From assembly GCF_022271435.1 (NCBI RefSeq), contig NZ_JAFIQY010000008.1, positions 124,001-188,000 on the forward strand: DNA of 64,000 nt, read 5' to 3'. Of this stretch, positions 45,789 through 53,795 are shown in pieces; positions within the stretch are counted from its first letter, which is position 1, and each line of letters starts with the position of its first letter. The DNA is from Streptomyces monomycini. Lineage in GTDB: Bacteria; Actinomycetota; Actinomycetes; Streptomycetales; Streptomycetaceae. The translations under genes were made by a program, and so were the position numbers. Under the pieces are notes generated by a model. That model saw only the letters and a program-made list of their open reading frames with translations. It did no database searches and had not been told where the DNA came from.

Positions 45789-46670
45789 TCAGTCGGGGGC
45801 CTGCCCCTCGGCTCCGCTGACCTCGCTCGCGTGGGACGGCCCGATGGCCGGGACGTCGTGGACCACCTCGACGAAGTGGAGCTCCGGAGTCACCGGGGCG
45901 GGGACTTCGCCGACGACCAGGCGTCCCAGCTCGGTGAGGGGCCGTGGCCGGGGGACCGCGGGCCGAAGGACGGCCGGCCGCCGGGCCGGCGGCCAGCCCC
46001 GCCCACCTCCCCGTACGTCTCCCCGCGTCCCTCCCGGAACACCTCCGGGCTCCTGCCGTGGTTCGCTGTCCCAGGACAGACAGAAGTGCCCGGACGGAAG
46101 CTCACAAGGCGTGGGCAGGAACTGCCGGAAGGGGGCGCCCGCCTCCAGGCTGGTGCTCAGTTCTTCGAACAGCTCGGCCAGGCTGGACGCCCACGCGACC
46201 GCACCGCAGCCCGAGCCGATACCCATCTCGTAGACATGTCCGTAGGCGGGGCCGGGGCAGTGGTCCACGAAGGCGAGGCCTCCGTCGTTGGGCAGCGCGA
46301 ACGGTACCCACTGGCCGGCATGGCCGTAGAGCTCGTCCCCTCCGCAGTCGGCGATCATCTCCGCCTCGCTCACCAGCCAGGCATGCTGGGAGGCGATCTG
46401 GTCGACCGAGCTGAGCCGGTGGCCCAGCGGCAGGAAGGCCCCCGCATGATGGTTGTCCTCCTCCGGATGGGCCAGTACACCGTCGTGCCGCTCCAGAAGA
46501 GCCCGCAGCTGCGGATGGAGGGGAAAGCCGATCCGGTGCTCCAGCGAGGTGATCTCTTCGGCGGTGGCGGGCGGTCGCAGGGCGGCATGATCGATGGGCG
46601 AATGCGCGGACAGCCATGCCTCACAGCGGCCCCACGCGGCATCGAACGCCGCACGGTCTCGAACGGTCAT
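45789..46670 (-). CDS. SMI1/KNR4 family protein
   Basis: A 293-residue protein. Residues 30-190 match the SMI1/KNR4 (SUKH) fold: PPATAEEITSLEHRIGFPLH, LRALLERHDGVL, WVPFALPNDGGLAFVDHCPG and a late SSLAELFEELSTSLEAG. SUKH proteins are often immunity proteins against contact-dependent or polymorphic toxins, or housekeeping binding proteins. The last 100 residues are low-complexity Gly/Pro/Arg and lie in a variable tail. No toxin gene is adjacent. A RecA-NDp-like motif ends 6 bases before the ATG, so expression may be leaderless and damage-inducible. Confidence 0.85.
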   Translation of the reverse strand: MTVRDRAAFDAAWGRCEAWLSAHSPIDHAALRPPATAEEITSLEHRIGFPLHPQLRALLERHDGVLAHPEEDNHHAGAFLPLGHRLSSVDQIASQHAWLVSEAEMIADCGGDELYGHAGQWVPFALPNDGGLAFVDHCPGPAYGHVYEMGIGSGCGAVAWASSLAELFEELSTSLEAGAPFRQFLPTPCELPSGHFCLSWDSEPRQEPGGVPGGTRGDVRGGGRGWPPARRPAVLRPAVPRPRPLTELGRLVVGEVPAPVTPELHFVEVVHDVPAIGPSHASEVSGAEGQAPD

Positions 46671-46676
46671 GCGGTG

Positions 46677-46699
46677 ACTCTATGGCCCGGCTCTGACAC
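46677..46699 (-). promoter_or_regulatory. RecA-NDp/PafBC-type damage promoter of the SMI1/KNR4 gene
   Basis: On the minus strand: GTGTCAGAG, 8 bases (CCGGGCCA), TAGAGT, ending 6 bases before the start codon. Confidence 0.5.
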
Positions 46700-47002
46700 G
46701 AGGCACCGACGCGTCCAGGCTCGCCTGCCGACATCCGGCCCCGGGGCGGGGGCGCGCTCAACTGACATGGTCCGGGCCACGGTTCCGCGTGGGGTGCCGC
46801 CCTCGGTCGGTCGTCCTCCAGGGTCCACCGTCGCAGGCGAGGCGGATCTTGGTGGCCGGTCCGCCCGGGCCTCCACCTGAGGCAGACCCGTCGCGGCCCG
46901 CGGCATGAGCGGAGCGAGTAACTGCCCTCACCCGTAGGTGAGTTCATCACGGCGTGTCACGCCACCGTGATCCGCCATCTGGCGACCTGCGAAGAACGGG
47001 CC
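46700..47002. other. Intergenic stretch, no gene seen
   Basis: Open frames here have no recognisable domains or ribosome sites. Nothing regulatory stands out. Confidence 0.4.
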
Positions 47003-47962
47003 CTAGATCGCGGCCCCGGCCCCGGTCCCGGCCCCGGTCCCGGCTTCGAGGTCGAAGGGGACACCTGTGAGCTGTTCGCTCGCCGCCCACAGTCGCCTGC
47101 CCTCCGCGGGGTCGTCGGCGCCCGTGGGGAGTTTGGCGGACTTGGGGGTGCCGGAGGTCTGGTCCCGTCCGGCGGGGCCGATGAACCTGCCCGACTGGAC
47201 GTACGGGCTGGTCGCCGCGTACAGGGAGGGCCAGGCCGCCCCCGCGGCCGAGCCCATGAGCAGGCGCGCGGCGATCGGGGTGACCATGCGGCTCAGGGCG
47301 CCGTCGCCGTGCCGCTGCAGGCCGGTCATCGCCGACCCCGGGTGGACGGCGATCGCCTCGACAGGGCTGTTCGCGGTGCGGCGCGCGAGTTCGAGGGTGT
47401 AGACGACGTTGGCGCGCTTGGACTTGGCGTAGGCGCTCATGGCGCGGTAGCTCCGTTCGCTCATCAGGTCGTCCAGCCTGCCCATCGGCCACCGCGCCGC
47501 GATGGCGCTGACGGTGACCACCCGCGGTGCGGACGAGCGGCGCACGGCGGGCCAGACCTGGGCGTCGAAGGCGAAGTGGCCGAGGTGATTGGTGCCGACC
47601 GTCATCTCGAAGCCGTCGCGGGTGGTCCGCCGCTCGGGCAGGTTCATCACGCCGGCGTTGTTGAAGAGCAGGTCGACCGTCTCGGTCTCGGCGATTCGGG
47701 TGGCCGCGTCGCGGACGGAGGAAAGGTCGGAGAGGTCGAGCACGAGGGTGTCCGTCCGGGCCTCGGGGGTCGCGGCGCGTATGGCCTCCGCGGCCTGGTC
47801 CAGCTTGGTCCGGCTGCGGCCGGCCAGGATGACGCGGGCCCCGTGCCGGGCGAGCGCGCGGGCGGTCTCTGATCCGATCCCGCCGTTCCCGCCGGTGATC
47901 AGCGCGGTGCGGCCGGTCTGATCGGGGATGTCGTCGGGGGTCCAGTGGTTCACCGTCGTCAC
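47003..47962 (-). CDS. Short-chain dehydrogenase/reductase
   Basis: A 319-residue SDR of the WWOX/retinol-dehydrogenase-like type. The cofactor motif is ALITGGNGGIGSETARALAR, with AGRSRTK indicating NADP(H); NNAGVMNL is the structural motif, VVTVSAIAARW has the catalytic Ser, and YAKSKRANVV the Tyr-Lys pair (relative order SxAxx...YAKSK). The C terminus is a Gly/Ala/Thr repeat (six-base GGCCCC-type repeats at about 47011-47043). GTG 47962 and GTG 47953 are both possible; the latter has better spacing to GAGGAG. It lies downstream of the TetR operator region and is probably controlled by that repressor. Confidence 0.88.
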   Translation of the reverse strand: MTTVNHWTPDDIPDQTGRTALITGGNGGIGSETARALARHGARVILAGRSRTKLDQAAEAIRAATPEARTDTLVLDLSDLSSVRDAATRIAETETVDLLFNNAGVMNLPERRTTRDGFEMTVGTNHLGHFAFDAQVWPAVRRSSAPRVVTVSAIAARWPMGRLDDLMSERSYRAMSAYAKSKRANVVYTLELARRTANSPVEAIAVHPGSAMTGLQRHGDGALSRMVTPIAARLLMGSAAGAAWPSLYAATSPYVQSGRFIGPAGRDQTSGTPKSAKLPTGADDPAEGRRLWAASEQLTGVPFDLEAGTGAGTGAGAAI

Positions 47963-47992
47963 GCTCCTCGGGTTCGTGGATTCCGTGCTCGG

Positions 47993-48169
47993 TCATGCGG
48001 CGCTCGGCGGGGCCGTGACACCGAGCTGGAAGAGCATGCCGAGGGTGTCCTCGGCGTAGGCGGCTTCGGTGGCGACCTGGACGATGCCCGGGCGCATGCC
48101 GCTGAAGGCGCCGGCGGCACCGAGCCGCAAGGAACTTCCTGTGGGCGTCGTTCCTGGTGCGCAGCCCAA
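47993..48169 (-). CDS. Short ORF between the SDR and TetR genes
   Basis: A 58-codon frame from TTG 48169, containing GAAGAFSGMRPGIVQVATEA and ending FQLGVTAPPSAA. Codon bias looks coding and it lies directly behind the operator region, before the SDR. It may be a genuine small gene, or the 3' end of a truncated one. No family is recognised. Confidence 0.35.
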   Translation of the reverse strand: MGCAPGTTPTGSSLRLGAAGAFSGMRPGIVQVATEAAYAEDTLGMLFQLGVTAPPSAA

Positions 48170-48184
48170 GACCTGCCCCTTTTT

Positions 48185-48256
48185 CAGACCGGTGGTCTGT
48201 TTGGCTGCGCCCCAACGTAGGAGACCGCCGGTCTGATGTCAAAAGACCGGCAGTCT
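48185..48256. promoter_or_regulatory. Three TetR-type operator palindromes
   Basis: CAGACCGGTGGTCTG (48185-48199), AGACCGCCGGTCT (48222-48234) and AGACCGGCAGTCT (48244-48256) share the consensus AGACCGNCGGTCT. They fill the gap between the divergent SDR side and the TetR gene, 14 bases before the TetR ATG. Autorepression and control of the SDR are the natural inference. Confidence 0.7.
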
Positions 48257-48269
48257 GTAACCTGGGGGC

Positions 48270-48944
48270 ATGACGAACTTCCAGCGCGCGCGCAGTGCGG
48301 AGCAGCGCGAGATGCGGCGCCAGGCCATCCTCGACACCGCCGCCGCCATGCTCGAAGAGATGCCCATCGGCCAGATCAGCCTGAACGAGCTGAGCCGCCG
48401 CGTCGGGCTGGCGAAGTCCAATGTGCTGCGCTACTTCGAATCGCGTGAGGCGATCCTGCTGGAACTGCTCGACCGTGCCTGGCGGCAGTGGGTGGCCGAC
48501 TTGCCTGCCCTGGGGCAGGCCGGCATCGACCAGGACGCTCCGGCGAGCCGGCGTGCAGAGCAGTTCGCCGCCGTCATCGCGGGCTCCCTCGCTGAACGCC
48601 GGATCCTGTGCGACCTGCTGAGCGCGCAGGCGGGCGTATTGGAACACAACGTTTCCCCGCAGGTGGCCGCCCGCTACAAGCGCGCGGCCGTGGCCAACGT
48701 CGCCGGCATCGCGGCGTTGGCCCACCAGCACCTTCCTGAGGTGGGCGACAGTGCACCGCAGTTGACCGCTGCCATGATCATGGCCGTCGGCGCCGTGTGG
48801 ACCCACGCACGGCCCTCCCCGGCGATGCTCGCCGCCTACGAAGCCGACCCCTCACTCACCGCGTTCACCCTGGACTTCGTGACGGCCCTGCGGGAGATGC
48901 TGGCCACGCTCACCGCGGGCACCATCGCCCGCGCCTCCGCCTGA
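48270..48944 (+). CDS. TetR-family transcriptional repressor
   Basis: A 224-residue regulator. The HTH is REMRRQAILDTAAAMLEEMP, SLNELSRRVGLAKSNVLRYF and ESREAILLELL. The C-terminal part (about 80-224) is the helical ligand-binding domain. Three operator-like palindromes lie immediately upstream and face the SDR gene, so it probably represses itself and the SDR until a small molecule binds. The start has an adjacent GGGGG ribosome site. Confidence 0.9.
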   Translation: MTNFQRARSAEQREMRRQAILDTAAAMLEEMPIGQISLNELSRRVGLAKSNVLRYFESREAILLELLDRAWRQWVADLPALGQAGIDQDAPASRRAEQFAAVIAGSLAERRILCDLLSAQAGVLEHNVSPQVAARYKRAAVANVAGIAALAHQHLPEVGDSAPQLTAAMIMAVGAVWTHARPSPAMLAAYEADPSLTAFTLDFVTALREMLATLTAGTIARASA

Positions 48945-49044
48945 GCCCGGTCGTGCCCCACTCGCCTTGGAACATCCGCGCGCGGCGTCATCAAGGTGCG
49001 GCAAACGGCACGTCCAGGCAGTAGCCGCGGACCGGGCCGCAGTG

Positions 49045-49146
49045 GCCGGCGAGCGGTGGCGCGTCGCGACCAGGTACGACAAGACCGCCACCGCATGCGG
49101 AGCAGCGGTCTTTCTCGCCTCGTTCCTGCTCGGGACGAGGCCTGTT
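49045..49146 (+). mobile_element. IS5-family transposase C-terminal remnant
   Basis: ERWRVATRYDKTATACGAAV and FLASFLLGTR match the conserved end of IS5-type transposases (WRRVATRYDKTA...). The rest of the element is missing. Confidence 0.55.
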
Positions 49147-49178
49147 CGAAGACGGACCCTGGTCACCTTCGGCGAGTG

Positions 49179-49259
49179 TCAGAGTGGGCCAGGGCCGTCG
49201 AGGGTGGCGTCGTCCAGGGCGATCAGGTCGGTGTCCGTCAGGCCCGCGTCCGTCTTCAT
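49179..49259 (-). CDS. 26-residue ORF, possibly truncated
   Basis: MKTDAGLTDTDLIALDDATL plus six residues, with GGAGG 10 bases before the ATG. It is acidic. The IS5 remnant lies just beyond its stop, so it is probably the surviving N terminus of an interrupted gene. A short leader or modified peptide cannot be excluded, but no modifying enzyme is nearby. Confidence 0.3.
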   Translation of the reverse strand: MKTDAGLTDTDLIALDDATLDGPGPL

Positions 49260-49325
49260 GGTGTCGTGCCTCCGTCGTTCACTCCGGGCACGGGCCGCCG
49301 CTCCCGGAGATCAGCGCCCCGGAGA

Positions 49326-49754
49326 TCAGGCGGCCCAGCCGGCGGCGTTCGCGTACGACTCGTAGGAGTAGCGGGTGTTGCGGTCCCATTCTTCGCCGGT
49401 GATGCGTTCGTAGGCCTGGTCCGGTACGTAGAGCAGGCTCTCGGCCCAGATGAGGTCGGCGGCGAACGGGGCGAAGGCGTCCGGGTCCCGGAGGACAGCG
49501 TCGAACACCTCGCGGCCGGCGGCCACGACGGCGGCGCGTGTGTAGAGGAACGAGTCACCGGAGAGGCCCAGGCCGAGTTCTCTGCGGTCCAGGCGGTAGA
49601 GCGCCCAGGACAGCCGCTCGGCGAAGCCGGTGACCACGTGGACCGGGGACCGGGCCAGGTGTTCGGTCAGCGCGGCCGCCAGCCTTTCGGAGTCGGGGTC
49701 CGGTCGTTCGGGTCTGTGTTCCTCGATGAGCCGCCAGAAAGTGTCTTCGTTCAT
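49326..49754 (-). CDS. DUF4240 domain protein
   Basis: A 142-residue cytoplasmic protein with the DUF4240 pattern: MNEDTFWRLIEEHRP at the start, WALYRLDRRELGLGLSGDSF in the middle, and AESLLYVPDQAYERITGEEW near the end. The family has no known function and is common in Streptomyces. The ATG lies 7 bases from a RecA-NDp-like promoter, so the transcript would be leaderless. Confidence 0.85.
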   Translation of the reverse strand: MNEDTFWRLIEEHRPERPDPDSERLAAALTEHLARSPVHVVTGFAERLSWALYRLDRRELGLGLSGDSFLYTRAAVVAAGREVFDAVLRDPDAFAPFAADLIWAESLLYVPDQAYERITGEEWDRNTRYSYESYANAAGWAA

Positions 49755-49760
49755 ACCGTG

Positions 49761-49783
49761 AGCATGACGCAGGGGTCTGACAC
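49761..49783 (-). promoter_or_regulatory. RecA-NDp/PafBC-type damage promoter of the DUF4240 gene
   Basis: On the minus strand: GTGTCAGAC, 8 bases (CCCTGCGT), CATGCT. The motif ends 6 bases before the start codon. Confidence 0.45.
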
Positions 49784-49824
49784 TCCCCGGCCGCGGCTGT
49801 GGCGGACGGTCTGCCGCCCGCCTC

Positions 49825-51147
49825 TCAGTCGCGGGCGTCCACGATGCGTTTGAGTTTGCCGACGGAGCGTTCCAGGGTGTCCGGGTCGACGATGTCCACG
49901 GCGACCGAGACGCCGATGCCGTCCTTGACGCCGCGGGCGATCCGGCCGACGGCGGCCGTACGGTCCTCCGGGGTCGCGTCCGGGCGTGCTTCCGCCCGTA
50001 CGGTCAGGTGGTCCATCCGGCCTTCCCGGGTCAGCCGCAGCTGGAAGTGCGGCGCGACGCCCGGGGTGCGCAGCACGATCTCCTCGATCTGGGCGGGGAA
50101 GAGGTTCACGCCGCGCAGGATGATCATGTCGTCGCAGCGGCCGGTGATCTTCTCCATCCGGCGGAAGGCGGGCCAGGCCGTGCCGGGCAGCAGCCGGGTC
50201 AGGTCCCGGGTGCGGTAGCGGACCACCGGCAGGGCCTCCTTGGTCAGCGAGGTGAACACCAGCTCGCCGTGCTCGCCGTCCGGCAGCGGGTCACCGGTGA
50301 CCGGATCCACCACCTCCGGATAGAAGTGGTCCTCCCAGATGTGCAGTCCGTCCTTGGTCTCCGCGCACTCCTGCGCGACACCGGGGCCCATCACCTCCGA
50401 CAGGCCGTAGATGTCCACCGCGTCGATCGCGAAGCGCTCCTCGATCTCGCGGCGCATCTCCTCCGTCCACGGCTCCGCGCCGAACAGGCCAGTCCGCAGG
50501 GAGGTGGTCCGCGGGTCGACGCCCTGCCGTTCGAACTCGTCGAGGAGGGTGAGCAGGTAGGACGGCGTCACCATGATGATCTCGGGGCGGAAGTCCTGGA
50601 TGAGCCGTACCTGCCGCGCGGTCATGCCTCCGGAGGCCGGGACGACCGTGCAGCCGAGCCGTTCGGCGCCGTAGTGCGCGCCGAGGCCGCCGGTGAACAG
50701 CCCGTACCCGTACGCGATGTGGACCGTGTGGCCGGGCCGGCCGCCCGCCGCGTGGAGCGAACGGGCCACGACGTCGGCCCAGACGGCCAGGTCCTGCCCG
50801 GTGTAGCCGACGACCGTCGGACGGCCCGTCGTACCGCTGGAGGCGTGGATGCGGCGGATCCGGTCCTGCGGCACGGCGAACATCCCGAAGGGGTAGTGGG
50901 CCCGCAGGTCGTCCTTGACGGTGAAGGGGAAACGGGAGAGGTCCGCGAGCGACCGGCAGTCCTCGGGGCGGAGCCCGGCCCGGTCGAAGGACTGCCGGTA
51001 GAAGGGCACGTTCTCGTACGCGTGCCGCAACGAGGCGCGCAGCCGTTCCAGTTGCCGGGCCCGCAGCTCGTCGGCGGACAGCCGCCGCACGGCGTCGACC
51101 GCGCCCGCGTCCGCGTACGGGCCGAATGTGCCTGTGCCGCTGCTCAT
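49825..51147 (-). CDS. paaK: Phenylacetate-CoA ligase
   Basis: A 440-residue PaaK-type ligase that converts phenylacetate, ATP and CoA to phenylacetyl-CoA, the entry step of the paa pathway. Family signatures: ENVPFYRQSFDRAGLRPEDC, IHASSGTTGRPTVVGYT, GAERLGCTVVPASGG, DIYGLSEVMGPGVAQEC, RTRDLTRLLPGT and KITGRCDDMIILRGVNLFPA; the C-terminal Lys is in VGKLKRIVD. Other paa genes are not in the window. An operator-like palindrome 50 bases upstream fits control by a PaaR/TetR-type repressor. Confidence 0.92.
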   Translation of the reverse strand: MSSGTGTFGPYADAGAVDAVRRLSADELRARQLERLRASLRHAYENVPFYRQSFDRAGLRPEDCRSLADLSRFPFTVKDDLRAHYPFGMFAVPQDRIRRIHASSGTTGRPTVVGYTGQDLAVWADVVARSLHAAGGRPGHTVHIAYGYGLFTGGLGAHYGAERLGCTVVPASGGMTARQVRLIQDFRPEIIMVTPSYLLTLLDEFERQGVDPRTTSLRTGLFGAEPWTEEMRREIEERFAIDAVDIYGLSEVMGPGVAQECAETKDGLHIWEDHFYPEVVDPVTGDPLPDGEHGELVFTSLTKEALPVVRYRTRDLTRLLPGTAWPAFRRMEKITGRCDDMIILRGVNLFPAQIEEIVLRTPGVAPHFQLRLTREGRMDHLTVRAEARPDATPEDRTAAVGRIARGVKDGIGVSVAVDIVDPDTLERSVGKLKRIVDARD

Positions 51148-51196
51148 CGCGTACCCGATCTTCGTGCAACCGGCATGTGCGTCACCGTTCCGTGTC

Positions 51197-51212
51197 CCGA
51201 CCGATCAGTCGG
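51197..51212. promoter_or_regulatory. Operator-like palindrome upstream of paaK
   Basis: CCGAC, six bases, GTCGG, extended as ACCGATCAGTCGGT-like sequence, in the divergent gap between paaK and a hydrolase gene. It resembles TetR-family sites that regulate paa genes. Confidence 0.5.
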
Positions 51213-51296
51213 TGGCTGAGTGCGCTCCAAGTAATCAGCGGACGGCGGAACGCGTCAAGGGGCGTGACGAACTCCTGTGCGGGTAGCTTCGAGCGC

Positions 51297-51995
51297 ATGA
51301 GTGACGTTCAGAAAGTGCAGGTCGGTGACGTCCGCCTGGCGTACCGGTGCTGGGGGGACGCGGACGCACCTCCGGCGGTGCTGCTGCACTGCCTCGGCGA
51401 GGACGGTGAGGACTGGCGCGGCGTGGTCGGCCAGCTCGCGGCCACCCACCGGGTGTACGCGCTGGATCTCCGGGGGCACGGGCACAGCGACTGGCCGGGG
51501 GAGTACGGCTTCGAGCAGTGGCGCGACGACGTGGCCGGGTTCCTCCGGGAACTGCGGCTGGGGCCCGTGGCGCTCGTCGGGCACTCCGTCGGCGCGGTCG
51601 TCGCGCTGCTGCTGGCCGCCGACCGCCCGGAGCTGGTGGAGCGGCTCGTGCTGGAGGAGGCCGCCCCGCCCCTCCCGGCGTCTCCGCCGCAGGAGATACC
51701 GGATCCGCCGCCGGGACCACCGGCCTTCGACTGGCAGGCCAAGGTGGCCGTGGTGGCCCAGCGCAACGCGCCGGACCCCGCGTGGTGGGAAGGCCTGGCG
51801 AAGATCACCGCGCCGACCCTGGTGATCGCCGGCGGCCCCACCAGCCACATCCCGCAGCAGCAGCTCCAGGACATGGCCGAGCGCATCCCGGACTGTCGTC
51901 TGCTTACGGTCGAGGGGGCGGGCCATCTCGTGCACGAGGAGCGCCCGCTGGAGTACCTCGACGCGGTCCGGACGTTCCTGGTGCCCAATCCTTGA
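51297..51995 (+). CDS. Alpha/beta-hydrolase
   Basis: A 232-residue hydrolase with oxyanion motif LLHCLGEDGEDWRGVV, LDLRGHGHSDWPG, nucleophile elbow ALVGHSVGAVVALLLA (Ser in GHSVG) and the catalytic His in EGAGHLVHEERP; the acid is probably Asp or Glu in the TLVIAGGPTSHI region. Cap domain is short. The family covers esterases, haloperoxidases and C-C hydrolases; the substrate is unknown. It is divergent from paaK and shares the intervening palindrome. Confidence 0.88.
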   Translation: MSDVQKVQVGDVRLAYRCWGDADAPPAVLLHCLGEDGEDWRGVVGQLAATHRVYALDLRGHGHSDWPGEYGFEQWRDDVAGFLRELRLGPVALVGHSVGAVVALLLAADRPELVERLVLEEAAPPLPASPPQEIPDPPPGPPAFDWQAKVAVVAQRNAPDPAWWEGLAKITAPTLVIAGGPTSHIPQQQLQDMAERIPDCRLLTVEGAGHLVHEERPLEYLDAVRTFLVPNP

Positions 51996-52100
51996 GGATT
52001 CCCGGGCGCGGCCCGTCGTACGCGCCCACGGACGGACCAATGCCGCGACGGTGTCCCTCTCCCGTGGTGCGCTGACCGCGCAACCCTCGAAAGGAACATC

Positions 52101-52343
52101 ATGCGTACATCACTTCGTACGACCATCCGTGCGGCGTTCGGTCTGCTGGCCGCCGTGGCCCTGTCCGGCGCGGTGCTGCCCGCCGCGGCGCACGCCGACT
52201 CGGACGACGGGGCGGGCACCCGCCCCGCCTCCGGCAGCCACGGCACGTCCGGATCGCCGTCGAAGAGCGGGTTCCTGTTCCCGGTCGACGGCCTCGCCCA
52301 GAACGCCAATGTGGGCGTCACCAGCGTGTCGGATCGTGACTGA
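52101..52343 (+). CDS. Small secreted protein
   Basis: An 80-residue protein. A classical signal peptide (RTTIRAAFGLLAAVALSGAV) with an AHA cleavage site near residue 32 leaves a 48-residue Ser/Gly-rich mature chain ending VDGLAQNANVGVTSVSDRD. No Cys residues and no chaplin repeat are seen. AAAGGAA is the ribosome site. A strong hairpin follows, so it is monocistronic. Function unknown. Confidence 0.7.
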   Translation: MRTSLRTTIRAAFGLLAAVALSGAVLPAAAHADSDDGAGTRPASGSHGTSGSPSKSGFLFPVDGLAQNANVGVTSVSDRD

Positions 52344-52463
52344 TCTGGGCCGGTCGGGGGGTGGGGGCCGGTCGGGGCCGAACAGCCGTAGTCGGGTGTG
52401 ATCGGGTGCGATCGGGGCCGGCTGTGACTGACCGAGCCTGACCGGGGCCGGGGTCGGGGCCGA

Positions 52464-52520
52464 GGGCGGGCCGGGGTCGGGGCCGTGGTCCGTCGGACCC
52501 GGTTCGACCCCGGCCCGCCC
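52464..52520 (+). terminator. Long GC-rich hairpin in a repeat-rich spacer
   Basis: GGGCGGGCCGGGGTCG (52464-52479) pairs perfectly with 52505-52520, with a nested GGTCCGTCGGACC in the loop. Upstream (52345-52460) the spacer is a run of GGGGCCGG-type repeats. It separates the secreted-protein gene from the sigma factor. Confidence 0.55.
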
Positions 52521-52626
52521 CCGGTCCGACCCGGTCCCGGCCGACCTCCGCACCGCCGCCACCCCCCTCCCGGCCGTATCGTGATCGCCCGGGCGGGCGG
52601 TGGTGCGGCGCGAGGAGGGGGCGGAC

Positions 52627-53715
52627 ATGGGTGCGCAAGGGCGTGCGGGCCAGGACTGGCGCGGGGAGGACGAGCGGGCGGAGGCCGCGGTCCTGGCGGG
52701 GGACGAGGAGGCGTTCGCGCGGCTCGCCGAGTGCTACCGGCACGAACTGCGCGTGCACTGCTACCGGATGCTCGGATCGTTCGCCGATGCGGAGGACCTC
52801 GTACAGGAAGCGCTGCTGCGCGCCTGGCGCAGAAGGGCGGGCTTCGAGGGGCGGGGGACCTTCCGTGCCTGGCTGTACCGGATCGCGACGCATGCCTGTC
52901 TGGACGCGCTGTCCAGCCCGGCCCGCAGCAGGGAGATCGCGGTGGCGGTCGACGGCGCGGGCATGCCGAAACGTTCCGTCCCGGCCGAGGTGACCTGGCT
53001 CCAGCCCTACCCCGACGCGCTGCTGGACCTGGCCGCGCCGGACGGCAGCGGCCCGGAGGCCGCGGCGATCGCCAGGGAAACCGTCGAACTGGCCTTCCTG
53101 GCGGCGATTCAGCACCTGCCGCCACGGCAGCGGGCCGTGCTGATCCTGCGCGACGTCGTGGGCCTGCCCGCCGCGGAGACGGCCGGAATGCTCGAACTGA
53201 GCGTCGCCGCGGTCAAGAGTGCGCTGCAACGCGCCCGTGCCACGCTGCGCGAGCAGTTGCCCGAGCGGCGCGCCGACTGGGGGCGGGGCGCCACCGGCCC
53301 CACCGAGGCCGAGCGCGCGCTCCTCCAGCGGTTCGTCGCCGCTTCGCGAGCCGCCGACGTCCCGGCGCTGGCCGCCCTGTTGCGTGCGGACGTCCGGCAG
53401 ACCATGCCGCCCGCCCACCTGGTGTTCGACGGACGGGCGGCCGTCATCGGCATGTGGCGCGCGGTCCTGGAAGGGGACCAGGCGTGGGGCGACTGGTTCG
53501 CCGTACCGCTCGCCGTGAACCGGCAGCCGGCCGTCGCGAACTACGTACGGCGGACCGGCGCGCCGTCGTACACCGCGGTGAACATCGACGTACTGCGCGT
53601 GGAAGGCGGCCGGATCGCCGAGATCACCACCTTCGCTCCGGACCTGCTGCCCGCCCTCGGCCTCGCCTCCGTCCTGACACCCGCCGACGTCGAGGACGGG
53701 CCGGCCGGACAGTGA
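52627..53715 (+). CDS. ECF RNA polymerase sigma factor with SnoaL-like C-terminal domain
   Basis: A 362-residue sigma factor. Region 2 is EAFARLAECYRHELRVHCYR and SFADAEDLVQEALLRAWRRR; region 4 is AAIQHLPPRQRAVLILRDVV and AETAGMLELSVAAVKSALQR. A SnoaL/NTF2-like domain of about 130 residues follows (LLQRFVAASRAADVPALAAL to GGRIAEITTFAPDLL). Sigma factors of this SigJ/SigG-like type have no separate anti-sigma factor; the fused domain is thought to modulate activity. ATG 52627 follows a GAGGAGGGGG ribosome site. The next gene is 80 bases downstream and may be its target. Confidence 0.9.
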   Translation: MGAQGRAGQDWRGEDERAEAAVLAGDEEAFARLAECYRHELRVHCYRMLGSFADAEDLVQEALLRAWRRRAGFEGRGTFRAWLYRIATHACLDALSSPARSREIAVAVDGAGMPKRSVPAEVTWLQPYPDALLDLAAPDGSGPEAAAIARETVELAFLAAIQHLPPRQRAVLILRDVVGLPAAETAGMLELSVAAVKSALQRARATLREQLPERRADWGRGATGPTEAERALLQRFVAASRAADVPALAALLRADVRQTMPPAHLVFDGRAAVIGMWRAVLEGDQAWGDWFAVPLAVNRQPAVANYVRRTGAPSYTAVNIDVLRVEGGRIAEITTFAPDLLPALGLASVLTPADVEDGPAGQ

Positions 53716-53795
53716 CGCGAGTCACATCGGCCCCCCGATTCCTTTCCGTGGGCCCGCCGGTCGTACGAGCCATGACGCCAAGGAAAGGAACGGTT

